A stretch of 64,000 bases of DNA from Flavobacterium sp. ENC. GTDB taxonomy: Bacteria; Bacteroidota; Bacteroidia; Flavobacteriales; Flavobacteriaceae. Positions 8,022-17,478 of the stretch are shown here, piece by piece. Below the pieces are notes generated by a model, which saw only the letters and a list, made by a program, of their open reading frames with translations, was not told the origin of the DNA and made no database searches. Position 1 is the first letter of the stretch. Each line of letters opens with the position of its first letter. The translations under genes and the position numbers were made by a program. Where the stretch lies: positions 434,001 to 498,000 of the forward strand of contig NZ_JAJMOY010000001.1 in NCBI RefSeq assembly GCF_020991415.1, read 5' to 3'.

Positions 8022-11000
8022 TTAGTTCAGCTTAAAATTAACCTGCATTTTTTCTAATTCCTGCAGTAATTCGGTCGAAATTTTAATCTTTAATCTTCTG
8101 CTTGGCATCGTTAATTTAGTTACTACCTTAATTTCCTCAACCTCATTTACTTCCTGAATTTTAGTTTCTTCGAGCGGTGCATCTTCATTTTCATTTTCCT
8201 CTGCAAAAACAGCATCCTCTGTTTCTTCGAAATCAGTTGGTGTTTCTACTGCTACCAGTCGTTTTATCTTTTCTAATTCCATGATTTCAAAAGTAACCGT
8301 ATTGTCCCCTTTGTTTTCATTAAATAAATGACTCAGTTTATGAATAAATTCGGTTTGCAGGTCTTTTATATTTAGCAATAAAACCAATTTTTTGGCAAAA
8401 GCTTCCAGAATATCCTGCAATTGCCTGATCTCAACAAACTGCATTCTCGGTTCTGATTTTTTACCGGTATCGTGATTGACCCAGCCGTCTTTTATTAATA
8501 TTTTCAGGAAAGCAAAATTATTCTGAATGAGGAAATGGCGAAACTTTAAGTATTCTTCACCAAAAATCTTAAACTCGTAACTTTCATCATAGCCTTCTAA
8601 ATTGAATACTGCCCAGCCTTTTCCGTTTTTAGCGACACGGTGCTGTACATTATTTATGATTCCGGCAAAATTCAGGTTTTTACCCACATATAACTCCATG
8701 CTTTTCAGGGCTTCGAGTCGGGCATTACAAAAGTATTTCATTTCAAACCTAAAATCATCCAGCGGATGTCCGGAGATATAAATTCCCACCACTTCTTTTT
8801 CTTTGGCCAGTTTTTCCATGGTACTCCAGTCTTCACAAGGAGGCACAACAGGTTCGGCAATCTGGACTTCACTTGCTTCTCCGAACAAACTTACCTGAGA
8901 TGAGTTTTCATTTTCCTGAAACTTTGCCCCATAACGCATCGCTTTTTCATAAAAAGTTATTCCGTCACCATCGTCATGAAAATACTGGGCTCTTGTTGTT
9001 CCTTCAAACGAATCAAATCCTCCGGCCAAAGCCAGGTTCTCGATTGCTTTTTTATTGGCCGCACGTAAATCAATACGCTTCGCCAAGTCAAAAATAGATT
9101 TATATCTTCCGTCTTTTCTGTTCTCGACAATTGTTGCAACGGCTCCTGAACCTACTCCTTTGATGGCTCCCATCCCGAAACGGACAGCATAATTATCATT
9201 TACCGTAAATTTATAGTACGACTCATTCACATCAGGGCCTAACACCTCTAATCCCATACGTTTGCATTCTTCCATAAAAAAGGATACCTGCTTGATATCA
9301 TTCATATTATTCGAAAGCACCGCCGCCATATATTCCGCAGGGTAGTGTGCTTTTAAATAAGCGGTCTGATAAGCGATCCAGGCATAACAAGTGGAGTGGG
9401 ATTTGTTGAAGGCATAACTCGCAAAAGCTTCCCAGTCTTTCCAGATCTTCTCGAGAATTTTGGCATCATGCCCTTTTTTTGCCGCCTGCTCTACAAATTT
9501 AGGCTTCATTTTATCCAGAACGTCTTTTTGTTTCTTACCCATCGCCTTACGCAAAACGTCGGCTTCACCTTTGGTAAAATCAGCCAGCGATTGCGACAAA
9601 AGCATTACCTGCTCCTGGTAAACCGTAATTCCGTAGGTCTCTCCTAAATATTCCTCACAGGCATCTAAATCGTATTTGATTTCTTCTTCGCCATTTTTTC
9701 TTCGAACGAAAGAAGGGATATATTCCAAAGGTCCAGGTCGATACAAGGCGTTCATGGCAATTAAATCCCCGAAGACCGTTGGTTTCAGATCCTTCATGTA
9801 TTTCTGCATTCCGGGTGACTCGTACTGGAAGATTCCAACCGTTTCTCCTCTTTGGAAAAGTGCGTACGTTTCCTGATCATCTATTGGGAAAACATCCGGA
9901 TCCAAATCAATTCCGGTTCTGTATTTTACCAGTTTAACGGTATCTTTTATCAGGGTAAGGGTCTTCAGACCCAGGAAGTCCATTTTTAGCAATCCTGCAC
10001 TTTCGGCCACCGAGTTATCAAACTGGGTTACATATAAATCAGAATCTTTAGCAGTGGTAACCGGAACGAAATTCGTAATATCCGATGGCGTAATAATTAC
10101 CCCACAGGCGTGAATACCGGTATTTCGCATTGATCCCTCCAGGATTTTGGCCTGCTGGATGGTTTCTCCTGCCAAATCGTCTTCATTGGCAATCGCGATC
10201 AGTTCTTTTACATTGTCAAATTCATCCGAACGAAGTGCTTTTTTAACCTCGTCTTCGTTTTCAGAAATAAAACGCGCTAAATTCCATTTCGACGGCATCA
10301 TGGCCGGAATCAGTTTTGCAATTCTGTCAGCTTCAAACAACGGCAAATCCAATACACGGGCCGTATCACGAATCGCCGACTTGGTGGCCATTTTACCATA
10401 GGTAATAATTTGCGCTACCTGATTTTTACCGTACTTATTGATTACATAATCCATAACACGTCCACGGCCCTCGTCATCAAAATCGATATCAATATCGGGC
10501 ATGGATACACGATCCGGATTCAGGAAACGCTCAAAAAGCAAGTCGTACTTAATCGGGTCAATATTCGTAATTCCCAGGCAATAAGCAACGGCAGAACCCG
10601 CCGCAGATCCACGGCCCGGACCTACCGAAACGTCCATGTTCCGGGCTTCGGCGATAAAATCCTGAACAATCAGAAAGTACCCCGGATATCCGGAATTCGA
10701 AATCGTTAATAATTCGAAATCCAGACGTTCCTGAATTGATTCCGTAATTTCTCCATATCTCTTTTTGGCACCCACCATCGTCAGGTGTCGCAAATATTTA
10801 TTTTCTCCTCTTACTCCGCCATCGGCTTCATCCTCAGCCACTATAAATTCTTCGGGAATATCAAATTTCGGAAGCAATACGTCCCTGTAAAGCGAGTAAA
10901 TCTCGACCTTGTCTACAATTTCCTGAATATTGATAATGGCATCCGGCAAATCGGCAAAGAGTTTTTTCATCTCTTCCTGCGACTTGTAATAGTATTCCTG

Positions 11001-12560
11001 ATTGGGTAATCCGTAGCGATACCCGCGGCCACGGCCAATTGGTGTCGCTTGTTTTTCTCCGTCTTTTACACACAATAAAATATCGTGTGCATTGGCATCT
11101 TCTTTATTTAAATAATAGGTATTGTTGGTGGCAATTAATTTGACATTGTGCTTTTGGGAAAACTCAATCAGGGTTTTGTTGACACGATTCTCATCTTCCT
11201 GGTTGTGGCGCATGACTTCCAGATAAAAGTCATCCCCAAATTGTTCTTTCCACCAAATCAGGGCTTCTTCGGCCTGGTTTTCACCTATGTTCAGAATTTT
11301 ACTCTGGATTTCTCCGTATAAATTTCCGGACAATACCATGATATCTTCCTTGTATTGTTCGATAATTTTTCGATCGACCCTGGGAACATAATAAAACCCG
11401 TCGGTAAAGGCAATCGACGACATTTTGGCCAGATTGTGATAGCCTTTTTTATTTTTGGCCAGCAATACAACCTGATTACCGTTGTCTTTTTTGCTTTTAT
11501 CCAGGTGGTTGTCGCAAACATTAAATTCACAGCCCACGATTGGTTTGATTTCGGTTTCTGTTGGCTCTTCACCAGCCTCAGCCAAAGCTTTGTTTTTAGC
11601 TGATGCTGCTTTGTTGTGATTCATAACGGCGCTCACAAAGTGGAAAGCCCCCATCATGTTTCCGGTATCGGTCATGGCAACGGCCGGCATTCCGTTTTTG
11701 GCTGTAGCCGCAACGATATTGCCAATTCCTATGGTGGATTGTAAAACCGAAAACTGGGTATGATTGTGTAAGTGCGCGTATTTTGCCGCTTTAAAATCTT
11801 CTCTGTCAGAATCTGAAACCGTTGTCTGTCTTGCATTTCCTTCTAAAGCTCTTAATTGCTCCCTGATTTTATCAGAGGCTGCTTTTAAGTTGATATGTTT
11901 CAGACCAATGAGCGGAAATTCCTGCGGATTTCTATTTTGAAATTCCCTGAAATAATCCTGCGGGACATCTAATTCTTCTTTGGTAAAAACCTCTCTTCTG
12001 ATTAGTTCCAGAAAACAACGCGTAGTGGCCTCAACGTCGGCAGTTGCGTTGTGGGCTTCTGCAAACGGTTTATTAAAAAGATAACTGTGTAATTCTGTTA
12101 AGGTCGGTAATTTAAATTTACCTCCACGACCTCCCGGAAGCTGTAATAAAGACGCGGTTACTTCCGTACAGGTATCTAAAACCGGCATAGCACTCATCGG
12201 AGAATCCACTCCCATTCTATGAAATTCGGCCCCCATGATGTTAACGTCAAAACCTAAATTCTGACCGACGATAAATTTGGTTTTGCTTAAAGCGATGTTG
12301 AATTTCTCTAAAACTTCGGCCAGGGTGATTCCATCTGCTTCAGCCAACTCTGTGGAGATTCCGTGAATACGTTCTGCATCATACGGAATATTAAATCCGT
12401 CTGGTTTAACCAAGTAATCCTGATGTTCGATCAATTGTCCCATTTCGTCATGCAGCTGCCATGCGATCTGTATACAGCGGGGCCAGTTGTCAGAATCGGT
12501 TATCGGGGCATCCCAGCGTTTGGGTAATCCGGTGGTTTCGGTATCGAATATTAAATACAT
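8022..12560 (-). CDS. dnaE: DNA polymerase III alpha subunit with N-terminal 3'-5' exonuclease
   Basis: The replicative polymerase, 1512 residues. Residues 1-190 form a DnaQ-type DEDDh proofreading exonuclease: FDTETTG gives Asp6 and Glu8, NLGFD gives Asp105, and HNATAD gives His170 and Asp175. The PHP domain starts near residue 261 (YAHLHNHTQF). The catalytic palm has PDIDIDFDD at residues 688-696. Helix-hairpin-helix and OB-fold parts follow, and the acidic tail is typical of the phylum. The extra exonuclease explains a length well above the roughly 1160 residues of the enterobacterial protein; this fusion is a known arrangement in Bacteroidota. The start is the only ATG that includes the complete exonuclease motif. 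Confidence 0.97.
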   Translation of the reverse strand: MYLIFDTETTGLPKRWDAPITDSDNWPRCIQIAWQLHDEMGQLIEHQDYLVKPDGFNIPYDAERIHGISTELAEADGITLAEVLEKFNIALSKTKFIVGQNLGFDVNIMGAEFHRMGVDSPMSAMPVLDTCTEVTASLLQLPGGRGGKFKLPTLTELHSYLFNKPFAEAHNATADVEATTRCFLELIRREVFTKEELDVPQDYFREFQNRNPQEFPLIGLKHINLKAASDKIREQLRALEGNARQTTVSDSDREDFKAAKYAHLHNHTQFSVLQSTIGIGNIVAATAKNGMPAVAMTDTGNMMGAFHFVSAVMNHNKAASAKNKALAEAGEEPTETEIKPIVGCEFNVCDNHLDKSKKDNGNQVVLLAKNKKGYHNLAKMSSIAFTDGFYYVPRVDRKIIEQYKEDIMVLSGNLYGEIQSKILNIGENQAEEALIWWKEQFGDDFYLEVMRHNQEDENRVNKTLIEFSQKHNVKLIATNNTYYLNKEDANAHDILLCVKDGEKQATPIGRGRGYRYGLPNQEYYYKSQEEMKKLFADLPDAIINIQEIVDKVEIYSLYRDVLLPKFDIPEEFIVAEDEADGGVRGENKYLRHLTMVGAKKRYGEITESIQERLDFELLTISNSGYPGYFLIVQDFIAEARNMDVSVGPGRGSAAGSAVAYCLGITNIDPIKYDLLFERFLNPDRVSMPDIDIDFDDEGRGRVMDYVINKYGKNQVAQIITYGKMATKSAIRDTARVLDLPLFEADRIAKLIPAMMPSKWNLARFISENEDEVKKALRSDEFDNVKELIAIANEDDLAGETIQQAKILEGSMRNTGIHACGVIITPSDITNFVPVTTAKDSDLYVTQFDNSVAESAGLLKMDFLGLKTLTLIKDTVKLVKYRTGIDLDPDVFPIDDQETYALFQRGETVGIFQYESPGMQKYMKDLKPTVFGDLIAMNALYRPGPLEYIPSFVRRKNGEEEIKYDLDACEEYLGETYGITVYQEQVMLLSQSLADFTKGEADVLRKAMGKKQKDVLDKMKPKFVEQAAKKGHDAKILEKIWKDWEAFASYAFNKSHSTCYAWIAYQTAYLKAHYPAEYMAAVLSNNMNDIKQVSFFMEECKRMGLEVLGPDVNESYYKFTVNDNYAVRFGMGAIKGVGSGAVATIVENRKDGRYKSIFDLAKRIDLRAANKKAIENLALAGGFDSFEGTTRAQYFHDDGDGITFYEKAMRYGAKFQENENSSQVSLFGEASEVQIAEPVVPPCEDWSTMEKLAKEKEVVGIYISGHPLDDFRFEMKYFCNARLEALKSMELYVGKNLNFAGIINNVQHRVAKNGKGWAVFNLEGYDESYEFKIFGEEYLKFRHFLIQNNFAFLKILIKDGWVNHDTGKKSEPRMQFVEIRQLQDILEAFAKKLVLLLNIKDLQTEFIHKLSHLFNENKGDNTVTFEIMELEKIKRLVAVETPTDFEETEDAVFAEENENEDAPLEETKIQEVNEVEEIKVVTKLTMPSRRLKIKISTELLQELEKMQVNFKLN

Positions 12561-12892
12561 AAGTTTTGTAAAAAGACAATTTTATAAATTCCAAATTCCA
12601 ATTATTACCCTTGTAAATCATTGATTATATGGACGATGAAAAACGACAGGTAAAATATGGAGGAAGTTCAAATTTACGCTTTTTTTTCGCTTAAGGAAAT
12701 AAAGAATTAAACAAAAAGCATTAATCAGGATCATGATTAGAAACTGTTAAAAACCAATAAAAATGATAAAAATTCGATTATTTGATCCTCAAAAATTCGA
12801 TTATCCATTTTGGATACTCATTGCACCAAAATGAACACTTTTAAACTGTAGCCTATCCTGAACTTTGCCTTATCAAATTAAAACAATTAGTT
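12561..12892. other. Divergent promoter region between dnaE and the SDR gene
   Basis: 332 bases without a gene. A 21-base block starting AAATTCCAAATTCCAATTAT at 12586 recurs exactly at 54910. TAAAATTG on the minus strand (12584-12577) is a weak -7 candidate for dnaE. CCTGAACTTTG about 30 bases before the SDR start resembles the sequence before the MFS gene (CCCGAACTTTG). No other structure is seen. Confidence 0.5.
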
Positions 12893-13696
12893 ATGAAAAC
12901 AATTTTTATCACGGGCGCTTCTTCCGGATTAGGAAAAGCTACAGCAAAATTATTCCACGCAAAAGGATGGAATGTAATCGCAACAATGAGAAATCCTGAG
13001 AAGGAAACAGAACTTTCTAATTTAAACAATGTAACCCTATTGCCTTTGGATGTTACGAATTATGGCCAGATACAAAGCACGGTTCAAAAAGCGCTGGCAT
13101 TAAGCGATATTGATGTCGTTTTTAACAATGCCGGTTATGGTTTAATAGGTCCATTGGAGAGCTTCAATGACGACCAGATTACCAAACAGCTCAACACCAA
13201 TTTGCTTGGAGTGATTCGCGTGACCAATGCTTTTATTCCGTATTTCAGAGAAAGAAAAAGCGGATTATTTATCTCAACTACTTCTATCGGCGGATTGATT
13301 TCTTTTCCTCTGGGCTCTGTATACCACGCCACCAAATGGGGACTGGAAGGATGGAGTGAAAGCATGGCGTATGAATTGAATCCGTTTGGCGTACATATTA
13401 AAACGGTTTCTCCGGGCGGGATCAAAACCGAATTCCTGCACGGCTCACTTGATTCAGCAACTAAACCCGAATACGAAGCAATGACACAAAGCTTGTTTGC
13501 AAGTGTTGACACGATGTTTGAAATGGCATCTACTGCAGAACAAATTGCCGACGTAGTTTACGAAGCTGCGACAGACGGAAAAATCCAATTGAGATATGTA
13601 GCCGGAGAAGATGCTAAAGCACTTTACAAACAAAGACAGGAACAAGGTGACGAGGTTTTTCGCGCTGCCTTTGGCAAACAATTTTTGGGAGCTTAA
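12893..13696 (+). CDS. Short-chain dehydrogenase/reductase (SDR)
   Basis: 267 residues of a classical SDR. The cofactor motif TGASSGLG is at residues 7-14, NNAG at 78-81, the catalytic Ser near 131 (STTSIGG), and Tyr144 with Lys148 in YHATK. It should interconvert an alcohol and a carbonyl with NAD(P)H in the cytoplasm; the substrate is unknown. The AraC-type regulator immediately downstream on the same strand is a plausible partner or controller, since SDR/AraC pairs are common in this phylum. A hairpin between the two genes suggests separate transcription. Confidence 0.92.
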   Translation: MKTIFITGASSGLGKATAKLFHAKGWNVIATMRNPEKETELSNLNNVTLLPLDVTNYGQIQSTVQKALALSDIDVVFNNAGYGLIGPLESFNDDQITKQLNTNLLGVIRVTNAFIPYFRERKSGLFISTTSIGGLISFPLGSVYHATKWGLEGWSESMAYELNPFGVHIKTVSPGGIKTEFLHGSLDSATKPEYEAMTQSLFASVDTMFEMASTAEQIADVVYEAATDGKIQLRYVAGEDAKALYKQRQEQGDEVFRAAFGKQFLGA

Positions 13697-13700
13697 ATTT

Positions 13701-13741
13701 AATACTACCGCACAGTGTATCAAATCCTGTGCGGTAGTATT
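13701..13741 (+). terminator. Terminator hairpin after the SDR gene
   Basis: AATACTACCGCACAG pairs perfectly with CTGTGCGGTAGTATT around an 11-base loop. The stem covers the GTG at 13715, which argues against a start of the next gene there. Confidence 0.75.
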
Positions 13742-13765
13742 CTTGATTTTTTATACATTTATATC

Positions 13766-14686
13766 ATGGAAAAGAAAAACAATAATCCAACCAAAATTTC
13801 CTCAATATCACAATTTCATAGTTTGTTCAGGTTACCTAAACCGGTTCATCCACTCATAACTTTGGTGGATAACACCAAACTGGTCATAAATGCCGATCTG
13901 ACCAATAATCATTTCCTGCTTGATTTCTATAAAATATCATATAAATATTCTACTACTGGAAAAATGGGTTACGGTCAGGGATATTATGATTTTAATGAAG
14001 GAGGATTAATGTTTACCTCACCCAACCAATTGATTTTTACCGATAATGAAGAAGGGGCTGAATATTTTGGCTATACGCTTTTTTTTCATCCGGACTTTAT
14101 CCGAAATTATCCTTTAGGAAAAACGATTAAAAAATACGGCTTCTTCGCGTATGATACCAATGAAGCACTGCATCTTTCCGATAGCGAAAAAACAACCATT
14201 ATCGGATTATTAACCAGCATTGATAAGGAGCTTCAAACCGCTATCGACGAAATGAGCCAGGATGTGATTGTCTCTTATCTTGACGTGTTGCTTAATTACA
14301 GCAATCGTTTTTACAAACGCCAGTTCATTACGCGAAAAACAATCAGCCACGATTTATTACTCAAAGTCGAAGAAACACTGGATAATTATCTCAATAACGC
14401 TGAAACACTAAAAAGAGGGCTGCCTACAGTAGATTTCCTCGCTTCACAAATTAACGTTTCGAGTCATTACCTGAGTGATATGCTTCGGAATCTAACCGGG
14501 CAAAATGCACAACAGCATATCCATTCCAAACTAATAGAAAAATCAAAGGATTTTCTCATTAGCACCAATCTTTCGGTAGCGGAAATAGCTTATGAACTGG
14601 GTTTTGAATACCCTCAGTCCTTCAGTAAACTTTTCAAAAAGAAAACCAGCCTGACCCCATTAGAGTTTAAAAATTCACTGAATTAG
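13766..14686 (+). CDS. AraC family transcriptional regulator
   Basis: A 306-residue regulator, taking ATG 13766 (MEKKNNNPTK) as start; a GTG 17 codons upstream would lie inside the terminator stem. The N-terminal 180 residues form a cupin-like sensing part (GYGQGYYDFNEGGLMFTSPN). The C-terminal 100 residues hold the two helix-turn-helix motifs: VDFLASQINVSSHYLSDMLR, then VAEIAYELGFEYPQSFSKLF and TPLEF. It likely controls the SDR gene upstream. Confidence 0.88.
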   Translation: MEKKNNNPTKISSISQFHSLFRLPKPVHPLITLVDNTKLVINADLTNNHFLLDFYKISYKYSTTGKMGYGQGYYDFNEGGLMFTSPNQLIFTDNEEGAEYFGYTLFFHPDFIRNYPLGKTIKKYGFFAYDTNEALHLSDSEKTTIIGLLTSIDKELQTAIDEMSQDVIVSYLDVLLNYSNRFYKRQFITRKTISHDLLLKVEETLDNYLNNAETLKRGLPTVDFLASQINVSSHYLSDMLRNLTGQNAQQHIHSKLIEKSKDFLISTNLSVAEIAYELGFEYPQSFSKLFKKKTSLTPLEFKNSLN

Positions 14687-15201
14687 CCTTCAGGATTATC
14701 TGCACCCACAAATCATTTTTTTGCCTCAAAAATCATAATTTTCATAAAAAATATACTTCTTGGATGTCGTAGTATTTTGGTAAATTTCAGAATAATGAAA
14801 ATCTTTAAAAATTGCTGTTTTAAGCCTTCAAATCCCTACAGGCAACAGATTTAAAAAACAAATCAAAACTGATAATTATTACTACTTTTATTCAATTTGT
14901 TACATTTTTTTAGCCAAAACACACTGTTTAGTAGCTATTTTAAGATAATTTTGCAAACTATCAAAACAAAAAACAATAAGAAATAATTTAAGCAGAAAAA
15001 GAAAAATAAATTCAATTTTCTATTCCTTTTTCGATAAAATCCAAGCGTATAAATGCCAATTGCAATTTGTATTCCGGTTTGGGTATCGTATATAATGAAA
15101 TATTGAAATTGACGCCCTTGTATCTTTTTTTACTTTTGTTTTCCTATTATAATGAGCAGGAAATTGCTGTGGTTAGAAATTACAATTAAAAAAAATAAAA
15201 A
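14687..15201. other. Upstream region of the leucine genes
   Basis: 515 bases without a supported gene except a tiny frame overlapping leuC (15152-15205). It holds the leuC promoter (15109-15138) and a further TAATTTTG box at 14946-14953 that could be a second, distal start. No terminator-type attenuator stem was found between promoter and leuC. Confidence 0.5.
15109..15138 (+). promoter_or_regulatory. Promoter of the leuC gene cluster
   Basis: TTG at 15109-15111 and TACTTTTG at 15131-15138 are separated by 19 bases. This is a full match to the Bacteroidota promoter TTG-N17-23-TANNTTTG. Transcription would begin near 15145, leaving a short leader of about 57 bases. Confidence 0.65.
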
Positions 15202-15205
15202 ATGA
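15152..15205 (+). CDS. Possible 17-residue leader peptide overlapping leuC
   Basis: ATG 15152 opens a frame [17 protein letters not shown] whose TGA overlaps the leuC ATG as ATGA. It starts within about 10 bases of the predicted transcription start and contains three leucine codons in four (Leu-Leu-Trp-Leu). That would suit translational coupling responsive to leucine. However, no alternative terminator stem is visible, and a frame this short can arise by chance. Confidence 0.25.
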   Translation: MSRKLLWLEITIKKNKK

Positions 15206-16596
15206 GTAAGACATTATTTGACAAAGTATGGGATTCACATGTAGTGCGTAAAATTGAAGATGGACCGGATGTGTTTTTTATTGACCGTCATTTCATTCAT
15301 GAGGTTACAAGTCCCGTTGCTTTTTTAGGATTAAAAGCCAGAGACGTAAAGGTTTTATACCCGGAACGTACTTTTGCAACTGCCGATCACAATACACCAA
15401 CCATAAACCAACATTTACCAGTGGAGGATGCTTTATCTGCCAATCAGCTTAAAGCTCTTGAAGATAATGCTGCCGAATACGGAATTTCGCACTGGGGATT
15501 AGGTCACATTAAAAATGGAATTGTGCACGTAGTGGGTCCTGAAAACGGAATTACTTTGCCGGGTGCCACTATTGTTTGTGGAGATTCCCACACGTCTACT
15601 CACGGTGCCTTCGGAGCGATTGCTTTTGGTATCGGAACTTCTGAGGTGGAGATGGTACTTTCTACGCAGTGTATCATGCAGCCAAAACCAAAGAAAATGC
15701 GTATCAACGTAAATGGCGAACTGAGCAAAGGTGTTGGTCCAAAAGACGTTGCACTTTATATTATTGCGCAACTGACCACTTCCGGAGGTACAGGATATTT
15801 TGTTGAATACGCCGGAGATGTTTTTGAAAATATGACTATGGAAGGTCGTATGACGGTTTGTAACCTAAGTATTGAAATGGGTGCCCGCGGCGGAATGATC
15901 GCTCCTGACCAGACTACTTTTGATTTCCTTGAAGGAAGATTATACGCTCCAAAAGGTGAAGCATGGACCAAAGCAGTTGAATACTGGAAAACTTTAAAAA
16001 CGGATGATGATGCTGTTTTTGATGCGGAACTAAACATCAAAGCTTCAGACATTGAACCAATGATTACTTATGGTACGAACCCTGGAATGGGAATTGGTAT
16101 CTCTAAACATATTCCGAACGCCAATCAGGTTGAAGGCGGTGAGGAAACATATAAAAAATCCTTAGCCTATATGGGCTTTGAAGAAGACGACGTGATGATT
16201 GGAAAACCAATTGATTACGTTTTCCTTGGAAGCTGCACAAATGGCCGTATTGAAGATTTCAGGGCTTTTACAGAAATTGTGAAAGGAAGAAAAAAAGCAG
16301 AAAACGTTACCGCCTGGTTAGTTCCGGGTTCCCACGTTGTGGAAGCTCAGATTAAAGAAGAAGGTTTATTGGACATCCTGACAGAAGCCGGTTTTGTATT
16401 ACGTCAGCCTGGATGCTCCGCATGTCTGGCCATGAACGATGATAAGGTTCCAGCCGGAAAATATGCAGTAAGTACTTCAAACCGAAATTTTGAAGGCCGT
16501 CAGGGCCCCGGTTCAAGAACATTATTAGCCAGCCCGATTATGGCTGCTGCTGCTGCTGTTACCGGAAAACTAACAGACCCTAGAGAATTATTTTAG
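15202..16596 (+). CDS. leuC: 3-isopropylmalate dehydratase large subunit
   Basis: 464 residues of the aconitase fold. With LeuD it isomerises 2-isopropylmalate to 3-isopropylmalate in leucine synthesis. The three 4Fe-4S ligands are visible: Cys345 in GSCTNGR, and Cys405 and Cys408 in PGCSACL. The substrate-binding regions [11 protein letters not shown] and [12 protein letters not shown] are intact. It is the first gene of the leuC-leuD-leuA-leuB group and has a strong promoter upstream. Confidence 0.97.
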   Translation: MSKTLFDKVWDSHVVRKIEDGPDVFFIDRHFIHEVTSPVAFLGLKARDVKVLYPERTFATADHNTPTINQHLPVEDALSANQLKALEDNAAEYGISHWGLGHIKNGIVHVVGPENGITLPGATIVCGDSHTSTHGAFGAIAFGIGTSEVEMVLSTQCIMQPKPKKMRINVNGELSKGVGPKDVALYIIAQLTTSGGTGYFVEYAGDVFENMTMEGRMTVCNLSIEMGARGGMIAPDQTTFDFLEGRLYAPKGEAWTKAVEYWKTLKTDDDAVFDAELNIKASDIEPMITYGTNPGMGIGISKHIPNANQVEGGEETYKKSLAYMGFEEDDVMIGKPIDYVFLGSCTNGRIEDFRAFTEIVKGRKKAENVTAWLVPGSHVVEAQIKEEGLLDILTEAGFVLRQPGCSACLAMNDDKVPAGKYAVSTSNRNFEGRQGPGSRTLLASPIMAAAAAVTGKLTDPRELF

Positions 16597-16759
16597 ATTG
16601 GAGAGTTTAGATTTTAGATTTTCACTTTGTGTAGTCTTCTGTCTAAATATTTTCAAACAAAAAACTGATTTACATTATTTAATACAAAAAATTTTAGCCT
16701 TTAGAATTCATCCCGACGAGAGAAATCTAAAATCTAAAATCCAAAAATCTAAAATTAAA
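16597..16759. repeat. Inverted repeat of AATCTAAAATCTAAAAT type between leuC and leuD
   Basis: TTTAGATTTTAGATTTTCA near 16606-16624 faces GAAATCTAAAATCTAAAATC near 16722-16741. The tract makes an apparent in-frame extension of leuD, but no conserved residues are in it. Confidence 0.6.
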
Positions 16760-17356
16760 ATGGCATACGATAAATTTAATATACTTACCAGTAGTGCTGT
16801 GCCACTACCAATTGAGAACGTAGATACAGATCAAATCATCCCGGCGCGTTTCCTGAAAGCTACAAAACGTGAAGGTTTTGGAGACAATCTTTTTAGAGAC
16901 TGGAGATACAACGGCGATGATACCCCAAAAGCGGATTTCGTTTTAAACGACTCCACTTACAGCGGAAAAATTCTGGTGGGAGGAAAAAACTTTGGTTCAG
17001 GTTCTTCCAGAGAACATGCTGCGTGGGCCGTTTATGATTACGGTTTCAGAGCTGTGGTTTCAAGTTTCTTTGCCGATATCTTTAAAGGAAACTGTCTGAA
17101 TATTGGCGTTTTACCGGTTCAGGTTAGCCCTGAGTTTGCCGATACCATTTTCAAAGCCATCGAAGCAGATCCGAAAACCGAGTTAGAAATCAACTTACCC
17201 AACCAGACGATTACTTTATTAGCGACAGGACAACAAGAGTCTTTCGCCATCAACGGATACAAAAAGAACAATATGATCAATGGTTTTGATGACATTGATT
17301 ATCTGCAAAATATTAAAGAAGACATTGTGGCTTTCGCCGATAAACTTCCTTACTAA
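16760..17356 (+). CDS. leuD: 3-isopropylmalate dehydratase small subunit
   Basis: 198 residues, starting at ATG 16760 ([17 protein letters not shown]). A frame open from 16598 adds 54 residues of repeat-derived sequence and is not believed. The motifs are those of the swivelling aconitase domain: [13 protein letters not shown] near the start, then [20 protein letters not shown], which binds substrate. It forms a heterodimer with LeuC. Length agrees with the usual 190-200 residues. Confidence 0.96.
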   Translation: MAYDKFNILTSSAVPLPIENVDTDQIIPARFLKATKREGFGDNLFRDWRYNGDDTPKADFVLNDSTYSGKILVGGKNFGSGSSREHAAWAVYDYGFRAVVSSFFADIFKGNCLNIGVLPVQVSPEFADTIFKAIEADPKTELEINLPNQTITLLATGQQESFAINGYKKNNMINGFDDIDYLQNIKEDIVAFADKLPY

Positions 17357-17379
17357 AAAAATCTTGTTCATTCTATTTA

Positions 17380-17410
17380 GACCCGACAGATTCCAAAAAC
17401 CTGTCGGGTC
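17380..17410 (+). terminator. Hairpin between leuD and leuA
   Basis: GACCCGACAG pairs perfectly with CTGTCGGGTC around an 11-base loop, followed by TTTCT. It could end or attenuate the leuCD transcript. The same ACCCGACAGG core appears at about 6630-6656, so it may also be a dispersed repeat. Confidence 0.6.
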
Positions 17411-17478
17411 TTTCTAAATTAAAGAGAGAAAAACATAAAACAACTATAATTTCATTTTTAGAAATATAGCATATCAAT

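Noticed and set aside
9396..11603. Several frames opposite to dnaE
   Set aside because: All are antisense shadows of a conserved gene with strong codon bias.
13715..13765. GTG start extending the AraC regulator
   Set aside because: It lies in the terminator stem of the SDR gene and the added residues are not conserved-looking; ATG 13766 fits better.
14795..14854. 19-residue frame upstream of leuC (MKIFKNCC...) as a leucine leader peptide
   Set aside because: It has no leucine codons and is more than 300 bases from the leuC start, far from the consensus promoter.
16598..16759. 54-residue N-terminal extension of LeuD
   Set aside because: It is repeat sequence; LeuD families begin at MAYDKF-like residues.
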